This document shows positions 17,397 through 26,206 of a DNA stretch of 64,000 nucleotides, piece after piece (the first letter of the stretch is position 1; each line of letters opens with the position of its first letter). The notes under the pieces are model-generated. The model saw only the letters and a list, made by a program, of their open reading frames with translations, was not told the DNA's origin and searched no databases. The stretch is from Streptomyces justiciae (GTDB lineage: Bacteria > Actinomycetota > Actinomycetes > Streptomycetales > Streptomycetaceae). The position numbers and the translations under genes were made by a program. Location of the stretch: the NCBI RefSeq assembly GCF_015163075.1, contig NZ_JADDXU010000028.1:1-64000 (forward strand), written 5' to 3'.

Positions 17397-18182
17397 TCAG
17401 AGCGTCGAAGCCGCCGACGCTATCGCCGAGGCGAACGTGGACACCTCGGTGTAGACGCCGGGCGCGTTGGGCCGCGCACAGCCCTCGCCCCAGCTGACGA
17501 TCCCGACCTGGATCCAGGCCCCGGCGTTGTCCTTGCGGAACATCGGCCCACCGGAGTCACCCTGACAGGTGTCGACCCCACCCGCCGCGAACCCGGCACA
17601 GATCTCCTCGCCGGCGACGAGCCCACCGTACGACCCGCCGTACGCCTTGCACGTGGCGTCACTGACGAACGGCACGGTCGCCTTGAGCAGATACCGCTGC
17701 TGAGCCCCGCCCTCACGCGCCGCACCCCACCCGGCGACCGTGAAGTCACCGGTGTTGTACTGCGTGGTCGTGGCGATCTTCAGCGTGGGCAGGTTGATCG
17801 GCTGGGCGAGCTTGATGAGCGCCCAGTCCTTGCCGGTGCCGTTGTAGCCGGGCGCCTGAAGCACCTTCGTGGACCGGACCTGGACGCGCCCGCTGGTCGA
17901 CTGGAGGTCGACGACCCCGGCGGTCGCGGTGATGCTCGTGTTGTTCCCGGAACCGCTCACACAGTGCGCGGCGGTCAGCACGATCTGCTGGGTGTACAAC
18001 GCCCCGCCGCAGCCCATGGAGAGCCGGACCATGAACGGGAACTCGCCCTGCGCGGCCCGGGTCCCGCCGACGACGGGCGCGGGAGCGGCCTGCGCGGCCG
18101 AGACGGGCTGAAGACTGGCGATCGCGAGGGCGGCGGCGCCGAGGACCGCGCATCTCTTGAGGGCCGTGAGGAGTCTCTTCAA
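17397..18182 (-). CDS. Secreted trypsin-like serine protease
   Basis: 261 residues, chymotrypsin-family S1 endopeptidase very like Streptomyces griseus trypsin. The signal peptide (LKRLLTALKRC..., cleavage after AAQA) and a short propeptide precede mature VVGGTRAAQGEFPF. The catalytic triad is visible: His in LTAAHC, Asp in DWALIKL, Ser in CQGDSGGP. The Asp six residues before Ser (GVDTC) predicts Arg/Lys specificity. Start is TTG 18182 because GGAAGG sits about 8 nt upstream and the N-terminus then matches known Streptomyces trypsins; an in-frame ATG at 18221 would add 13 residues. Such proteases are linked to aerial growth and secreted nutrition. Confidence 0.93.
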   Translation of the reverse strand: MKRLLTALKRCAVLGAAALAIASLQPVSAAQAAPAPVVGGTRAAQGEFPFMVRLSMGCGGALYTQQIVLTAAHCVSGSGNNTSITATAGVVDLQSTSGRVQVRSTKVLQAPGYNGTGKDWALIKLAQPINLPTLKIATTTQYNTGDFTVAGWGAAREGGAQQRYLLKATVPFVSDATCKAYGGSYGGLVAGEEICAGFAAGGVDTCQGDSGGPMFRKDNAGAWIQVGIVSWGEGCARPNAPGVYTEVSTFASAIASAASTL

Positions 18183-18369
18183 CGTGATGCCTTCCGTGGG
18201 GGGTGGAAGTGCTCGGATCACAGAGGTGACGCGCGCATGCCAGGCAGCACAGCAAAGAACCGCCCATTGGATGGCATGGGCAAGTCAAATCTGTCGGTGG
18301 ATTATGAGAACGCTGTGAGACCTGAGGCAAGGGGTGGAATCCGGCCACGTACCTGAGCCGAGCCGGGCA

Positions 18370-18732
18370 TCAGGCCGCCCGGTCGAGAGGCCACCGCCGC
18401 CCGTACCGCTCCCCGGCGGCATGCCACCAGGCGGGCGGTGAAGGGCCGTTGACGGCGGAGCCCGGCTGACTCGGATGCAACCCGAGCCGCCGGAGCGCCC
18501 CGCCGTCGACGTACACGGCGAACCATCCACGCCACCGCCCGTCCGGCCCGGGCCCGCAGGCGAGATCCCACCGGAGCTCCTCGGCGGCGAACGGCATCCA
18601 GTCGACGCCGCGTTCCCGCAGTCAAGCGCGAACGGCGGCCAGGGGCCGGGGAGTTCCGGCGGTGTTCTCGTACGAGGCGACGAGCACCCAGACGGGCTGG
18701 GTGACGGGAGCGGCAGAGGCCATACGGCTCAT
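18370..18732 (-). pseudogene. Hypothetical gene interrupted by an in-frame TGA
   Basis: Reading from ATG 18732 gives MSRMASAAPVTQPVWVLVAS, then YENTAGTPRPLAAVRA, TGA, then LRERGVDWMPFAAEELRWD, and on to LDRAA and a stop at 18370. The reading is continuous across the TGA with protein-like composition, as if one CGA arginine codon had mutated to TGA. The piece after the stop could alternatively be translated from ATG 18597 as a 75-residue protein. No known domain recognised. Copies of its 5' end recur in the adjacent repeat array. Confidence 0.5.
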
Positions 18733-18739
18733 GATGCGG

Positions 18740-19030
18740 ACGAACTCCCATGCCTGCACCCGGATTTCCCCGCCCCCTTGCCTGAATCGCGGCCCCGATC
18801 ACCAGGACCGGCTCATGGCGCGGGACGAACTTTCGTGCCCGCACCCCGCATCCCCTGCGCCCTTGCCTGAGTTCCGGCCCCGGTCACCAGGTCCGGCTCA
18901 TGGCGCGGGACGACGAACTCCCGTGTCCGTACCCCCGTATTGCCTGCGCTCTTGCCTGAGTTCTGGCTCCGGTTGCCAGGTCCGGCTTATGGCGCGGGAC
19001 GACGAACTCCCGTGTCCGCACCCGGCTTTC
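18740..19030 (-). repeat. Tandem array of 85-89 bp units at the 3' end of the exporter gene
   Basis: Three recognisable units share CTTGCCTGA (at 18777, 18862 and 18951, spacing 85 and 89 bp), CCGGCTCATGGCGCGGGAC and GACGAACTCCCGTG; a fourth partial unit runs into the MFS gene. Read on the minus strand, each unit resembles the 5' end of the interrupted gene at 18370-18732 (WEFVRIMSRM). Copies differ by several substitutions, so the array is not brand new. It replaces the MFS C-terminus with DTGVRRPAP, encoded by repeat DNA. Confidence 0.75.
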
Positions 19031-20180
19031 CCCGCACTCCCGCCCGCACCCCGACCCCGGTCGCCAAGGCCAGCGCCACCAGCCCCGCACTCACCCACAC
19101 CGGCGCCCGATACCCGTCCCCGCCCGCGATACCCGCATCGAGGACCACCCCACCAACCCAAGGCCCGCAAGCCGCCCCCACGTTGAAGGCCGCCGTGGCG
19201 AATCCGCCGGCCAGCGTCGGGGCGCCCGGTGCCGCGTAGAGCACCTGGGAGATCAGCGTGGACCCGACGCCGAAGGCGAGCGCGCCCTGCACGAGAACCG
19301 ACCCCAGCAGCACGGCAGGCTCCCCGGCGCCGAGCGCGAGAGCCGCCCAGCCCAGGCACAGGGCGGCCCCGCCCACGCCCACAACCACCCCGGGGCGCCG
19401 GTCGGCGAGCAGCCCACCGGCCCGTACCCCGGCGAACGCCCCGACCCCGAACAGCGCGAGCACGACCGGCACCCACGCGTCACCCAGCCCGGCGACCTCG
19501 GTGACGAGGGGCGCGAGGTAGGTGAACGTGCAGAAGGTCGCCCCGTTCACCAGCGCACCGAGCAGCAGCAGGAGGAGCAGTCGGCGATGGCGCAGCACCC
19601 TCAACTCACCGCCCAGCGCGGGACCTTGCGGCGCCGCACCACCGGGCACCGACCGGGCCACCGCCACCACGGCCGGCACGGACACCAGCGCCACCGCCCA
19701 GAACGCGGCACGCCAGCCCCAGAGTTGACCCAGCAGCGCCCCCGCGGGCACCCCCACGACACAGGCCAGGGTGACCCCGCCCAGCAGCATCAACGTGGCC
19801 CGCCCCTTGGCGTCCGGCGGCACCATCCCGACCGCCGCGACCAGCGCGACCGCCAGGAACCCGGCGTTGGCCAGCGCCCCCACGACCCGGGTGGCGAGCA
19901 GTACGGCAAAGCTCCCGGTCACCGCACCCACCACGTGCACGCAGAGGAAGGTGACCAGGAACCCCAGCAGCGCACCGCGCCGCGACCAGCGCCGGGCGAG
20001 CCCGGCCATCAGGGGCGCCCCCACCACCATCCCGGCGGCGAAGGCGGAGGTGAGCGCACCGGCGTCCGCGACGGACACGTGCAGCTCACGGGCGATGTCC
20101 GGGAGCAGCCCGGACAGCATGAACTCGGACGTCCCCTGGGCGAACACGGCGACGCCCAGCAGGAACAACGCAAACGGCAT
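18987..20180 (-). CDS. MFS drug exporter, Cml (chloramphenicol) family
   Basis: 397 residues, about twelve membrane segments. The N-terminus (MPFALFLLGVAVFAQGTSEF, then MLSGLLPDIA) and the TSAFAAGMVVGAPLMA loop match Cml/CmlR-type proton antiporters that expel chloramphenicol or related small compounds. ATG 20180 has GGAG 7 nt upstream; a start at 20219 would add 13 residues before the first membrane segment. The last residues (DTGVRRPAP) lie in the tandem repeat array and probably replaced the original C-terminus. The substrate is unknown. Confidence 0.85.
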   Translation of the reverse strand: MPFALFLLGVAVFAQGTSEFMLSGLLPDIARELHVSVADAGALTSAFAAGMVVGAPLMAGLARRWSRRGALLGFLVTFLCVHVVGAVTGSFAVLLATRVVGALANAGFLAVALVAAVGMVPPDAKGRATLMLLGGVTLACVVGVPAGALLGQLWGWRAAFWAVALVSVPAVVAVARSVPGGAAPQGPALGGELRVLRHRRLLLLLLLGALVNGATFCTFTYLAPLVTEVAGLGDAWVPVVLALFGVGAFAGVRAGGLLADRRPGVVVGVGGAALCLGWAALALGAGEPAVLLGSVLVQGALAFGVGSTLISQVLYAAPGAPTLAGGFATAAFNVGAACGPWVGGVVLDAGIAGGDGYRAPVWVSAGLVALALATGVGVRAGVRGKPGADTGVRRPAP

Positions 20181-20362
20181 GAAGGAACTCCGCAACCCGA
20201 AGCAGAAGAAGTGGAACACGGCACGAAGTACCGGCCGTCCGGGCAGCGCGGAGCGGGGCCTGTCAGCCCGGCATCACGAACAGCCACCGGAGAGCCGGTG
20301 GCCGGAGTCTGGACGCCTCGGGGCTGGACACGCGGGCAGGCTACTCGTTCGAGACCGCCCGC

Positions 20363-20432
20363 GCAGGGATTAAAGACCAGGGATCAAAGACAAGAGGTCA
20401 AACGACCAGGGATCAAACGACCAGGGATCAAA
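20363..20432. repeat. Short direct repeats of a 14-15 bp unit
   Basis: About five tandem degenerate copies of GACCAGGGATCAAA (for instance 20375-20388 and two identical 15-mers at 20404-20433) lie between the MFS and YceI genes. The intergenic stretch 20181-20487 otherwise holds only the YceI terminator. Confidence 0.75.
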
Positions 20433-20443
20433 GGCAGCGCGAA

Positions 20444-20474
20444 GCGCCGGTGAGTCGCGGCGACTCACCGGCGC
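20444..20474 (-). terminator. Terminator of the YceI gene
   Basis: Perfect 15-bp inverted repeat (GCGCCGGTGAGTCGC, 20444-20458, with 20460-20474) located 13 bp after the YceI stop codon on the minus strand. Confidence 0.8.
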
Positions 20475-20487
20475 TGTCGCCGGGGCG

Positions 20488-21042
20488 TCACGCGTTCTTG
20501 ATCGCCGAGATGTCGAAGTTCAGCTTGATCTTGTCGGAGATCAGCACGCCACCCGTCTCCAGGGCCGCGTTCCAGGTCAGGCCCCACTCGGAGCGCTTGA
20601 TCTCCGCCTTGCCCTCGAAGCCGACGCGCTCGTTGCCGAACGGGTCCTTCGCGGCGCCGTTGAACTCGAGGTCGATGGTCAGCGGCTTGGTGGTGCCGAG
20701 GATGGTGAGGTCACCGGTGATGCGGTAGTCCTCGTCGCCCAGGGCCTCCGCCTTGGTGGAGCGGAAGGTCATGGTCGGGAACTCGTCGGTCTTGAAGAAG
20801 TCCGCGCTCTTGAGGTGACCGTCACGGTCGGCGGAGCCGGTGTCGATGCTGTCCATCTTGACGTCGATGGAGGCCGTCGAGGCGGACGGGTCACTGCCGT
20901 CGAGGTGCAGCGAGCCGCTGAAGTCGACGAACTTCCCCTTGACGTTGGTGACCATGGCGTGCCGGACGGTGAAGCCGATCGTGGAGTGCGCGGCGTCGAT
21001 CGTGTAGTCACCGGTCAGGGCGGTCAGGTCGGTGTTCGCCAT
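20488..21042 (-). CDS. YceI-family lipocalin-like protein
   Basis: 184 residues. YceI proteins form a lipocalin-like barrel that binds isoprenoid or fatty-acid-type ligands. Motifs: DYTIDAAHSTIGFTVRHAMV at the start, SADFFKTDEFPTMTFRST in the middle, and ITGDLTILGTTKPLTIDLEF. No signal peptide is seen, so it is likely cytoplasmic. ATG 21042 is preceded by GAAGGAG at 7 nt. Upstream, two direct copies of GTTGAAC (21067-21080) inside an A/T-rich region could be a MarR-type operator; no regulator lies beside it. The ligand is unknown. Confidence 0.9.
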   Translation of the reverse strand: MANTDLTALTGDYTIDAAHSTIGFTVRHAMVTNVKGKFVDFSGSLHLDGSDPSASTASIDVKMDSIDTGSADRDGHLKSADFFKTDEFPTMTFRSTKAEALGDEDYRITGDLTILGTTKPLTIDLEFNGAAKDPFGNERVGFEGKAEIKRSEWGLTWNAALETGGVLISDKIKLNFDISAIKNA

Positions 21043-21177
21043 GGTGTGCTCCTTCGGAGTGAGTAAGTTGAACGTTGAACTAACCAACAGGAACGACGGT
21101 AGCCCTATTCCATTCAAGTTTCAACATCATCCGCAAAGTGTTGGCGTGATTACGCTGAGGTGGTAGATGCCCAGGGC

Positions 21178-23505
21178 ATGAACCAACGTCACGCTGACTC
21201 CATGAGACTCACGCGCAGAGCCCTGTTACTCGCGGCGACCCTCGTCGCCACCAGCACCTCCGTGAGCCGCGCCGCCGCCCCCGACCCCTACGCCGCCCTC
21301 CGCCACCGCTGGCTCGACATCGCCCTCGGCGCCGGCTACGACCCCACCGCCGAGCCGTACGCCTCCCGCCTCGCCGAGACCGGCGAACTGGCCCGCGCCT
21401 TCCGCACCACCATGGCCCCCACCGCCGGCTCCCTGTGGCCCGACCGCCCCTACGACCCGCCCTCCGGCATCACCCAGAGCTACAGCCGCCTGTGGACGAT
21501 GGCCCAGGCCCACACCCAGCCCGGCACCGGCTCCACCGGCGACGACACCCTCCTCGCGGACGTGATCCGCGGCCTCGACCACCTCTCCGCCACGGTCTAC
21601 AACCCCACCACCACCCGCTACGGCAACTGGTGGGAATGGCAGATCGGCAGCCCCCGCCTCCTCATGGACCTCACGGCCGCTCTCTACGACCACCTCACGG
21701 ACGCCCAGCGGCAAGCGGCCTGCGCCGCCGTCGACCACTTCATCCCCGACACGATGCTCACCGACTACTCCGGCACCTCCACCGGCGCCAACCGCGTCGA
21801 CCTGTGCCGCTCCGTCGCCCTGCGCGGCATCCTCGGCCGCGCCCCCGACCGCATCGCCCTCGCCCGCGACGCCCTCTCACCGGTCTTCCCCTACGTCACG
21901 CAGGGGGACGGCCTCTACGCCGACGGCTCCTTCGTCCAGCACACCTGGGTCGCCTACTCGGGGACGTACGGCCAGGTCCTCCTCGACGGCCTCGGACGCC
22001 TCTTCGCCCTCCTCGCCGGATCGGAGTGGGAAGTCACCGACCCCGCCCGGCAGATCGTCCTCGACAGCGTCGAGCACGCCTACGCGCCGCTGATCCACGA
22101 CGGGTTGATGATGGACAGCGTCAACGGCCGTGCCATCAGCCGGGGTTACCTCAAGAGCGACGACCGGCACGTCCTGTGCAGCGACCACTTCCACGGCCAG
22201 GGGATCATCGCCGCGATCGCCCTCCTCGCCGACGGCGCGAGCCCTGCGGAGCGACAGCGCTGGTACGGCCGTATCAAGGACTGGGTCGAACGGGACACCG
22301 TCACACCGATCTTGACGGCACGTCAGTTCGGGGTCGCGGACCTGGCCCGGCTCCAGGCGGTGGTCGAGTCACCGGTCCCCGCCACCCCCGCACCCACCGG
22401 CCACCACCTCTTCGCCGCCATGGACCGCGCCGTCCACCGCCGCCCCCGCTTCGTCGCGAACATCGCCATGGCCAGTGACCGCATCGCCCACTACGAGTGC
22501 GGCAACGGCGAGAACCCGCGCGGCTGGCACACGGGAGCCGGAATGCTCTCCTGGTGGGCCGAGGGCAACGGCGACCAGTTCACCGACTGGTACTGGCCGA
22601 CCGTCGACTGGTACCGCCTCCCCGGTACGACGGTCTCCACCCGCCGCCTCCCCGACAAGGCCGGCGGCGAGTGGGGCGAGCCCAAGCCCGACGCCCGCTG
22701 GGTCGGGGGAGCGACGGACGGCGAGTACGCGGCGATCGGCCAGCACCTGAAGGGGCTCGGCTCCACCCTCCAGGCCCGCAAGTCGTGGTTCTGCGTCGAC
22801 GACGCGGTGATCTGCCTGGGCGCCGGCATCACCTGCGCCGACGGCGTCCCCGTCGAGACGGTCGTCGACAACCGCAACCTCGGCGAGAACGGCACCCAGC
22901 CCTTCGTACGCGGCCACGGCTGGGCCCACCTCGAAGGCCACGGCGGCTACGTCCTGCCGTACGGCACCCTCCGCGCCCTCCGCGAGGACCGCACCGGAGC
23001 CTGGTCCGACATCAACACCACCAGTACGACGGAACGGGCCACCCGGCGCTGGCAGACCCTCTGGCTCGACCACGGCACCGACCCGGTCGACGCCACGTAC
23101 GTCTATGTCCTCCTGCCCGGCGCCGACCGTCACGAGACCGCCGCCCGGGCCGCCGACCGGCACTGGCTGTCCGTCCTCGCCAACGACGGCACCCGGCAGG
23201 CGGTCCGGGCCCCCGCCCTGGGCCTGACCGCCGTCAACTTCTGGCAGGCCGGCACGGTCGGACCGCTCACGGCCTCGGCTGGCGCCAGCGTGCTCCTCCG
23301 CCGCAGGGGCCGCACCGCTACCCTCTGCGTCAGCGAGCCGCCCCGCACCGGCGAGCCGCTGGAGATCATCTGGGACCACCCCGTACGCGCCGTCCTCCGA
23401 GCCGACGACCCGGTCGAGATCCTCGGCACGGGCCGCCGTCTGCGCCTCCGTGTCACTCCGGGGAGGGCATGCGCCACGCACGAATGTGAGGTGGCTCTCG
23501 GCTGA
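21178..23505 (+). CDS. Secreted polysaccharide lyase family 8 (hyaluronate/xanthan/chondroitin lyase-like)
   Basis: 775 residues from ATG 21178 (GAGGTGG 13 nt upstream; ATG 21202 is a possible shorter start). The signal sequence contains LTRRALLLAATLVA, a twin-arginine pattern. The N-terminal alpha/alpha toroid carries NWWEWQIGSPR, an Asn in TSTGANRVD, and His and Tyr of FVQHTWVAYSGTYGQ, the PL8 catalytic set. The central and C-terminal beta-sandwich domains follow, including HYECGNGENPRGWHTGAGM. PL8 enzymes cleave uronic-acid polysaccharides by beta-elimination. Substrate among hyaluronan, chondroitin or xanthan cannot be told from sequence alone. Confidence 0.9.
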   Translation: MNQRHADSMRLTRRALLLAATLVATSTSVSRAAAPDPYAALRHRWLDIALGAGYDPTAEPYASRLAETGELARAFRTTMAPTAGSLWPDRPYDPPSGITQSYSRLWTMAQAHTQPGTGSTGDDTLLADVIRGLDHLSATVYNPTTTRYGNWWEWQIGSPRLLMDLTAALYDHLTDAQRQAACAAVDHFIPDTMLTDYSGTSTGANRVDLCRSVALRGILGRAPDRIALARDALSPVFPYVTQGDGLYADGSFVQHTWVAYSGTYGQVLLDGLGRLFALLAGSEWEVTDPARQIVLDSVEHAYAPLIHDGLMMDSVNGRAISRGYLKSDDRHVLCSDHFHGQGIIAAIALLADGASPAERQRWYGRIKDWVERDTVTPILTARQFGVADLARLQAVVESPVPATPAPTGHHLFAAMDRAVHRRPRFVANIAMASDRIAHYECGNGENPRGWHTGAGMLSWWAEGNGDQFTDWYWPTVDWYRLPGTTVSTRRLPDKAGGEWGEPKPDARWVGGATDGEYAAIGQHLKGLGSTLQARKSWFCVDDAVICLGAGITCADGVPVETVVDNRNLGENGTQPFVRGHGWAHLEGHGGYVLPYGTLRALREDRTGAWSDINTTSTTERATRRWQTLWLDHGTDPVDATYVYVLLPGADRHETAARAADRHWLSVLANDGTRQAVRAPALGLTAVNFWQAGTVGPLTASAGASVLLRRRGRTATLCVSEPPRTGEPLEIIWDHPVRAVLRADDPVEILGTGRRLRLRVTPGRACATHECEVALG

Positions 23506-23659
23506 CCGCTTTGTGCGACCCCTACAAGCAGGAAGCCCCCTGAGCAGTCGGAACGGCTGCATGCCGCTCAGGTTCTGTTCAGGGGTACCAGGAAAACGGG
23601 CCGGAGACTGTACGGAGTCGACGGCCCGCTTTCCTTGCCGTGCTTCGTAAGGTCACTAC

Positions 23660-25243
23660 ATGACCGTTTTGGATGACGCGCCGGGTGAGCCGACGGACGC
23701 ACGCGGACGAGTGGCCGAGCTGCACGAGATCCGTGCCCAGGCACTGGCCGGACCGAGCGAGAAGGCGACCGAGGCGCAGCACGCCAAGGGCAAGCTGACC
23801 GCCCGGGAGCGCATCGAACTCCTTCTCGACCCCGGGTCCTTCCAGGAGGTCGAGCAGCTGCGCCGGCACCGCGCGGTCGGCTTCGGTCTGGAGGCCAAGA
23901 AGCCGTTCACCGACGGTGTCATCACCGGTTGGGGCACGGTCGAGGGCCGTACGGTCTTCGTCTACGCGCACGACTTCCGGATCTTTGGCGGCGCGCTGGG
24001 CGAGGCCCACGCCACGAAGATCCACAAGATCATGGACATGGCCATCGCGGCCGGTGCGCCGCTGGTCTCGCTGAACGACGGCGCGGGTGCCCGTATCCAG
24101 GAGGGCGTCTCGGCGCTCGCCGGTTACGGCGGCATCTTCCAGCGCAACACCAAGGCGAGCGGTGTCATCCCGCAGATCTCGGTGATGCTCGGTCCCTGCG
24201 CGGGCGGTGCGGCCTACAGCCCCGCCCTCACGGACTTCGTGTTCATGGTCCGCGAGACCTCGCAGATGTTCATCACCGGCCCGGACGTGGTCAAGGCCGT
24301 GACCGGCGAGGAGATCACGCAGGACGGCCTCGGCGGCGCGGACGTGCACGCCGAGACCTCCGGCGTCTGCCACTTCGCGTACGACGACGAGGAGACCTGC
24401 ATCGCGGAGGTCCGGTACCTCCTCTCCCTCCTCCCGCAGAACAACCGCGAGAACCCGCCGCGCGTGGAGTCCACTGACGCGCCGGACCGCCGTGGTGAGG
24501 TTCTGCTGGACCTGGTGCCGGCCGACGGCAACCGGCCGTACGACATGGCCAAGGTCATCGAGGAGATCGTCGACGACGGCGACTACCTGGAGGTCCACGA
24601 GCGCTGGGCGCGGAACATCATCTGCGCGCTGGCCCGTCTGGACGGCCAGGTCGTGGGCATCGTGGCGAACCAGCCGCAGTCCCTGGCCGGTGTCCTGGAC
24701 ATCGAGGCGTCGGAAAAAGCTGCGCGTTTTGTCCAGATGTGTGACGCTTTTAACATCCCGATCGTCACCTTCCTGGACGTCCCCGGGTTCCTTCCGGGCG
24801 TCGACCAGGAGCACGGCGGCATCATCCGCCACGGCGCGAAGCTCCTCTACGCCTACTGCAACGCGACCGTGCCGCGGATCTCGCTGATCCTGCGCAAGGC
24901 GTACGGCGGTGCCTACATCGTCATGGACAGCCAGTCCATCGGCGCTGACCTCACGTACGCGTGGCCGACGAACGAGATCGCCGTGATGGGCGCCGAGGGC
25001 GCCGCCAACGTCATCTTCCGCCGGCAGATCGCCGAGGCCGAGGACCCCGAGGCGATGCGGCAGAAGATGGTCAAGGAGTACAAGTCCGAGCTGATGCACC
25101 CGTATTACGCGGCGGAGCGCGGCCTGGTGGACGACGTGATCGACCCGGCGGAGACCCGCGAGGTCCTCATCAAGTCCCTGGCGATGCTGCAGACCAAGCA
25201 CGCCGACCTGCCCTCCCGCAAGCACGGCAACCCCCCGCAGTAA
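23660..25243 (+). CDS. accB: Acyl-CoA carboxylase beta subunit (carboxyltransferase)
   Basis: 527 residues, biotin-dependent carboxyltransferase of the AccD/PccB type, with two crotonase-fold halves. It moves CO2 from carboxybiotin on the alpha subunit to acetyl-CoA (and possibly propionyl-CoA), giving malonyl-CoA for fatty acids and polyketides. Motifs: AKGKLTARERIELLLD, GGALGEAHATKIHKIMDMA, LNDGAGARIQEG, GPCAGGAAYSPAL, and in the second half LDVPGFLPGVDQEHGGIIRHGAKLL. ATG 23660 follows TAAGG. It is paired with accE 46 nt downstream, as in S. coelicolor. The biotinylated alpha subunit is not in the window. Confidence 0.93.
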   Translation: MTVLDDAPGEPTDARGRVAELHEIRAQALAGPSEKATEAQHAKGKLTARERIELLLDPGSFQEVEQLRRHRAVGFGLEAKKPFTDGVITGWGTVEGRTVFVYAHDFRIFGGALGEAHATKIHKIMDMAIAAGAPLVSLNDGAGARIQEGVSALAGYGGIFQRNTKASGVIPQISVMLGPCAGGAAYSPALTDFVFMVRETSQMFITGPDVVKAVTGEEITQDGLGGADVHAETSGVCHFAYDDEETCIAEVRYLLSLLPQNNRENPPRVESTDAPDRRGEVLLDLVPADGNRPYDMAKVIEEIVDDGDYLEVHERWARNIICALARLDGQVVGIVANQPQSLAGVLDIEASEKAARFVQMCDAFNIPIVTFLDVPGFLPGVDQEHGGIIRHGAKLLYAYCNATVPRISLILRKAYGGAYIVMDSQSIGADLTYAWPTNEIAVMGAEGAANVIFRRQIAEAEDPEAMRQKMVKEYKSELMHPYYAAERGLVDDVIDPAETREVLIKSLAMLQTKHADLPSRKHGNPPQ

Positions 25244-25289
25244 CCCACAGGTACCGCTGCGGAAACCTCTCTCACGGAGACTGTGACCT

Positions 25290-25484
25290 ATGAACACCCC
25301 TGACATCCGCGTCGAGAAGGGCCACGCCGAGCCCGAGGAAGTCGCCGCCATCACGGCCCTCCTCCTGGCCCGAGCGGCCGCCCAGCCGTCGTCCACCGAC
25401 CAGGCCCACCGCGGCCGCCCCAAGGCCGGCTGGCGCCGCCTGGAACGCGAGGGCGGCTTCCGCGCCCCGCACAGCTGGCACTGA
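25290..25484 (+). CDS. accE: Acyl-CoA carboxylase epsilon subunit
   Basis: 64 residues. Small epsilon subunit that stabilises and stimulates the actinomycete carboxylase complex. Recognised by position directly after accB and by IRVEKGHAEPEEVAAITALLLAR followed by a C-terminal WRR-ER-GGFRAPHSWH segment typical of AccE/PccE. ATG 25290 lies 46 nt after accB in the same operon, which ends at the strong terminator at 25495. Confidence 0.93.
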   Translation: MNTPDIRVEKGHAEPEEVAAITALLLARAAAQPSSTDQAHRGRPKAGWRRLEREGGFRAPHSWH

Positions 25485-25494
25485 GCTCGTACGA

Positions 25495-25539
25495 CGCTGC
25501 AGGGCCCCTCTCTTCAGGAGAGGGGCCCTGCAGCGTTTT
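25495..25539 (+). terminator. Terminator of accBE
   Basis: Perfect 18-bp stem (25495-25512 with 25518-25535), 5-nt loop TTCAG, then TTTT. It begins 10 bp after the accE stop and separates the operon from the convergent cvn2 operon. Confidence 0.92.
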
Positions 25540-25546
25540 GTCTTTT

Positions 25547-25576
25547 GGGGGCGCGGGGAACTGCGCGACCAGCCCC
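25547..25576 (+). repeat. Dispersed Streptomyces intergenic repeat, copy 1
   Basis: GGGGCGCGGGGAACTGCGCG followed by ACCAGCC. The same core occurs inverted at 46858-46890 and in a longer form at 63841-63897 in this window. Confidence 0.7.
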
Positions 25577-25624
25577 CGGGCTGCCGCAGACGGCACACAA
25601 CCGTCCGTGGCAGCCCACTAGCCG

Positions 25625-26206
25625 CTACCGCAGGCGAGCCATCAACGCGTGCTCGACCAGCGTGATAAGAGCTGACTTCGCATCGGCCCGATGCCGCGCG
25701 TCCGTCGTGATGATCGGGGTGTCGGGGCCGATCTGGAGCGCCTCGCGGACCTCGTCCGGGTTGTACGGCTGGTTGCCGTCGAAGCCGTTGAGGGCGATGA
25801 CGAAGGGGAGACCCGAGTTCTCGAAGTAGTCGACCGCGGGGAAGCAGTCGGCGAGGCGGCGGGTGTCCACCAGGACGATCGCGCCGATCGCGCCGCGCAC
25901 CAGGTCGTCCCACATGAACCAGAAGCGGTCCTGACCCGGCGTACCGAACAGGTACAGGATCAGGTCCTGGTCGAGCGTGATACGGCCGAAGTCCATCGCG
26001 ACCGTCGTGGTCGTCTTGTCTCCGGTGTGGGTGAGGTCGTCGATGCCCGCCGACGCGGATGTCATCACGGCCTCTGTGCGCAGCGGGTTGATCTCCGAAA
26101 CGGCCCCGACGAACGTGGTCTTGCCCACGCCGAAGCCACCCGCCACCACGATCTTCGCCGAGGTGGTGGAGCGGGAAGGACCGCCGCTAGAGCTTGCGAA
26201 GTCCAC
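25625..26206 (-). CDS. cvnD2: Conservon protein CvnD2, Ras-like GTPase
   Basis: 193 residues, small GTPase of the MglA/Ras-like group found in Streptomyces conservons. P-loop GGFGVGKTTFVG (~residues 22-33), the switch region around DFGRITLD, G3-like GTPGQDRFWFMW, and the base-recognition region ALNGFD are visible; the G3 motif has Gly-Thr-Pro-Gly-Gln rather than DxxG. Its start overlaps the cvnC2 end by 20 nt. It is the last gene of the operon and the probable output switch of the kinase/roadblock complex. Very similar to CvnD1 at 30984. Confidence 0.93.
   Translation of the reverse strand: MDFASSSGGPSRSTTSAKIVVAGGFGVGKTTFVGAVSEINPLRTEAVMTSASAGIDDLTHTGDKTTTTVAMDFGRITLDQDLILYLFGTPGQDRFWFMWDDLVRGAIGAIVLVDTRRLADCFPAVDYFENSGLPFVIALNGFDGNQPYNPDEVREALQIGPDTPIITTDARHRADAKSALITLVEHALMARLR

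Noticed and set aside
18624..18626. Selenocysteine readthrough at the internal TGA of the 18370-18732 gene
   Set aside because: No selenoprotein family similarity and no obvious SECIS hairpin after the TGA; a nonsense mutation is simpler.
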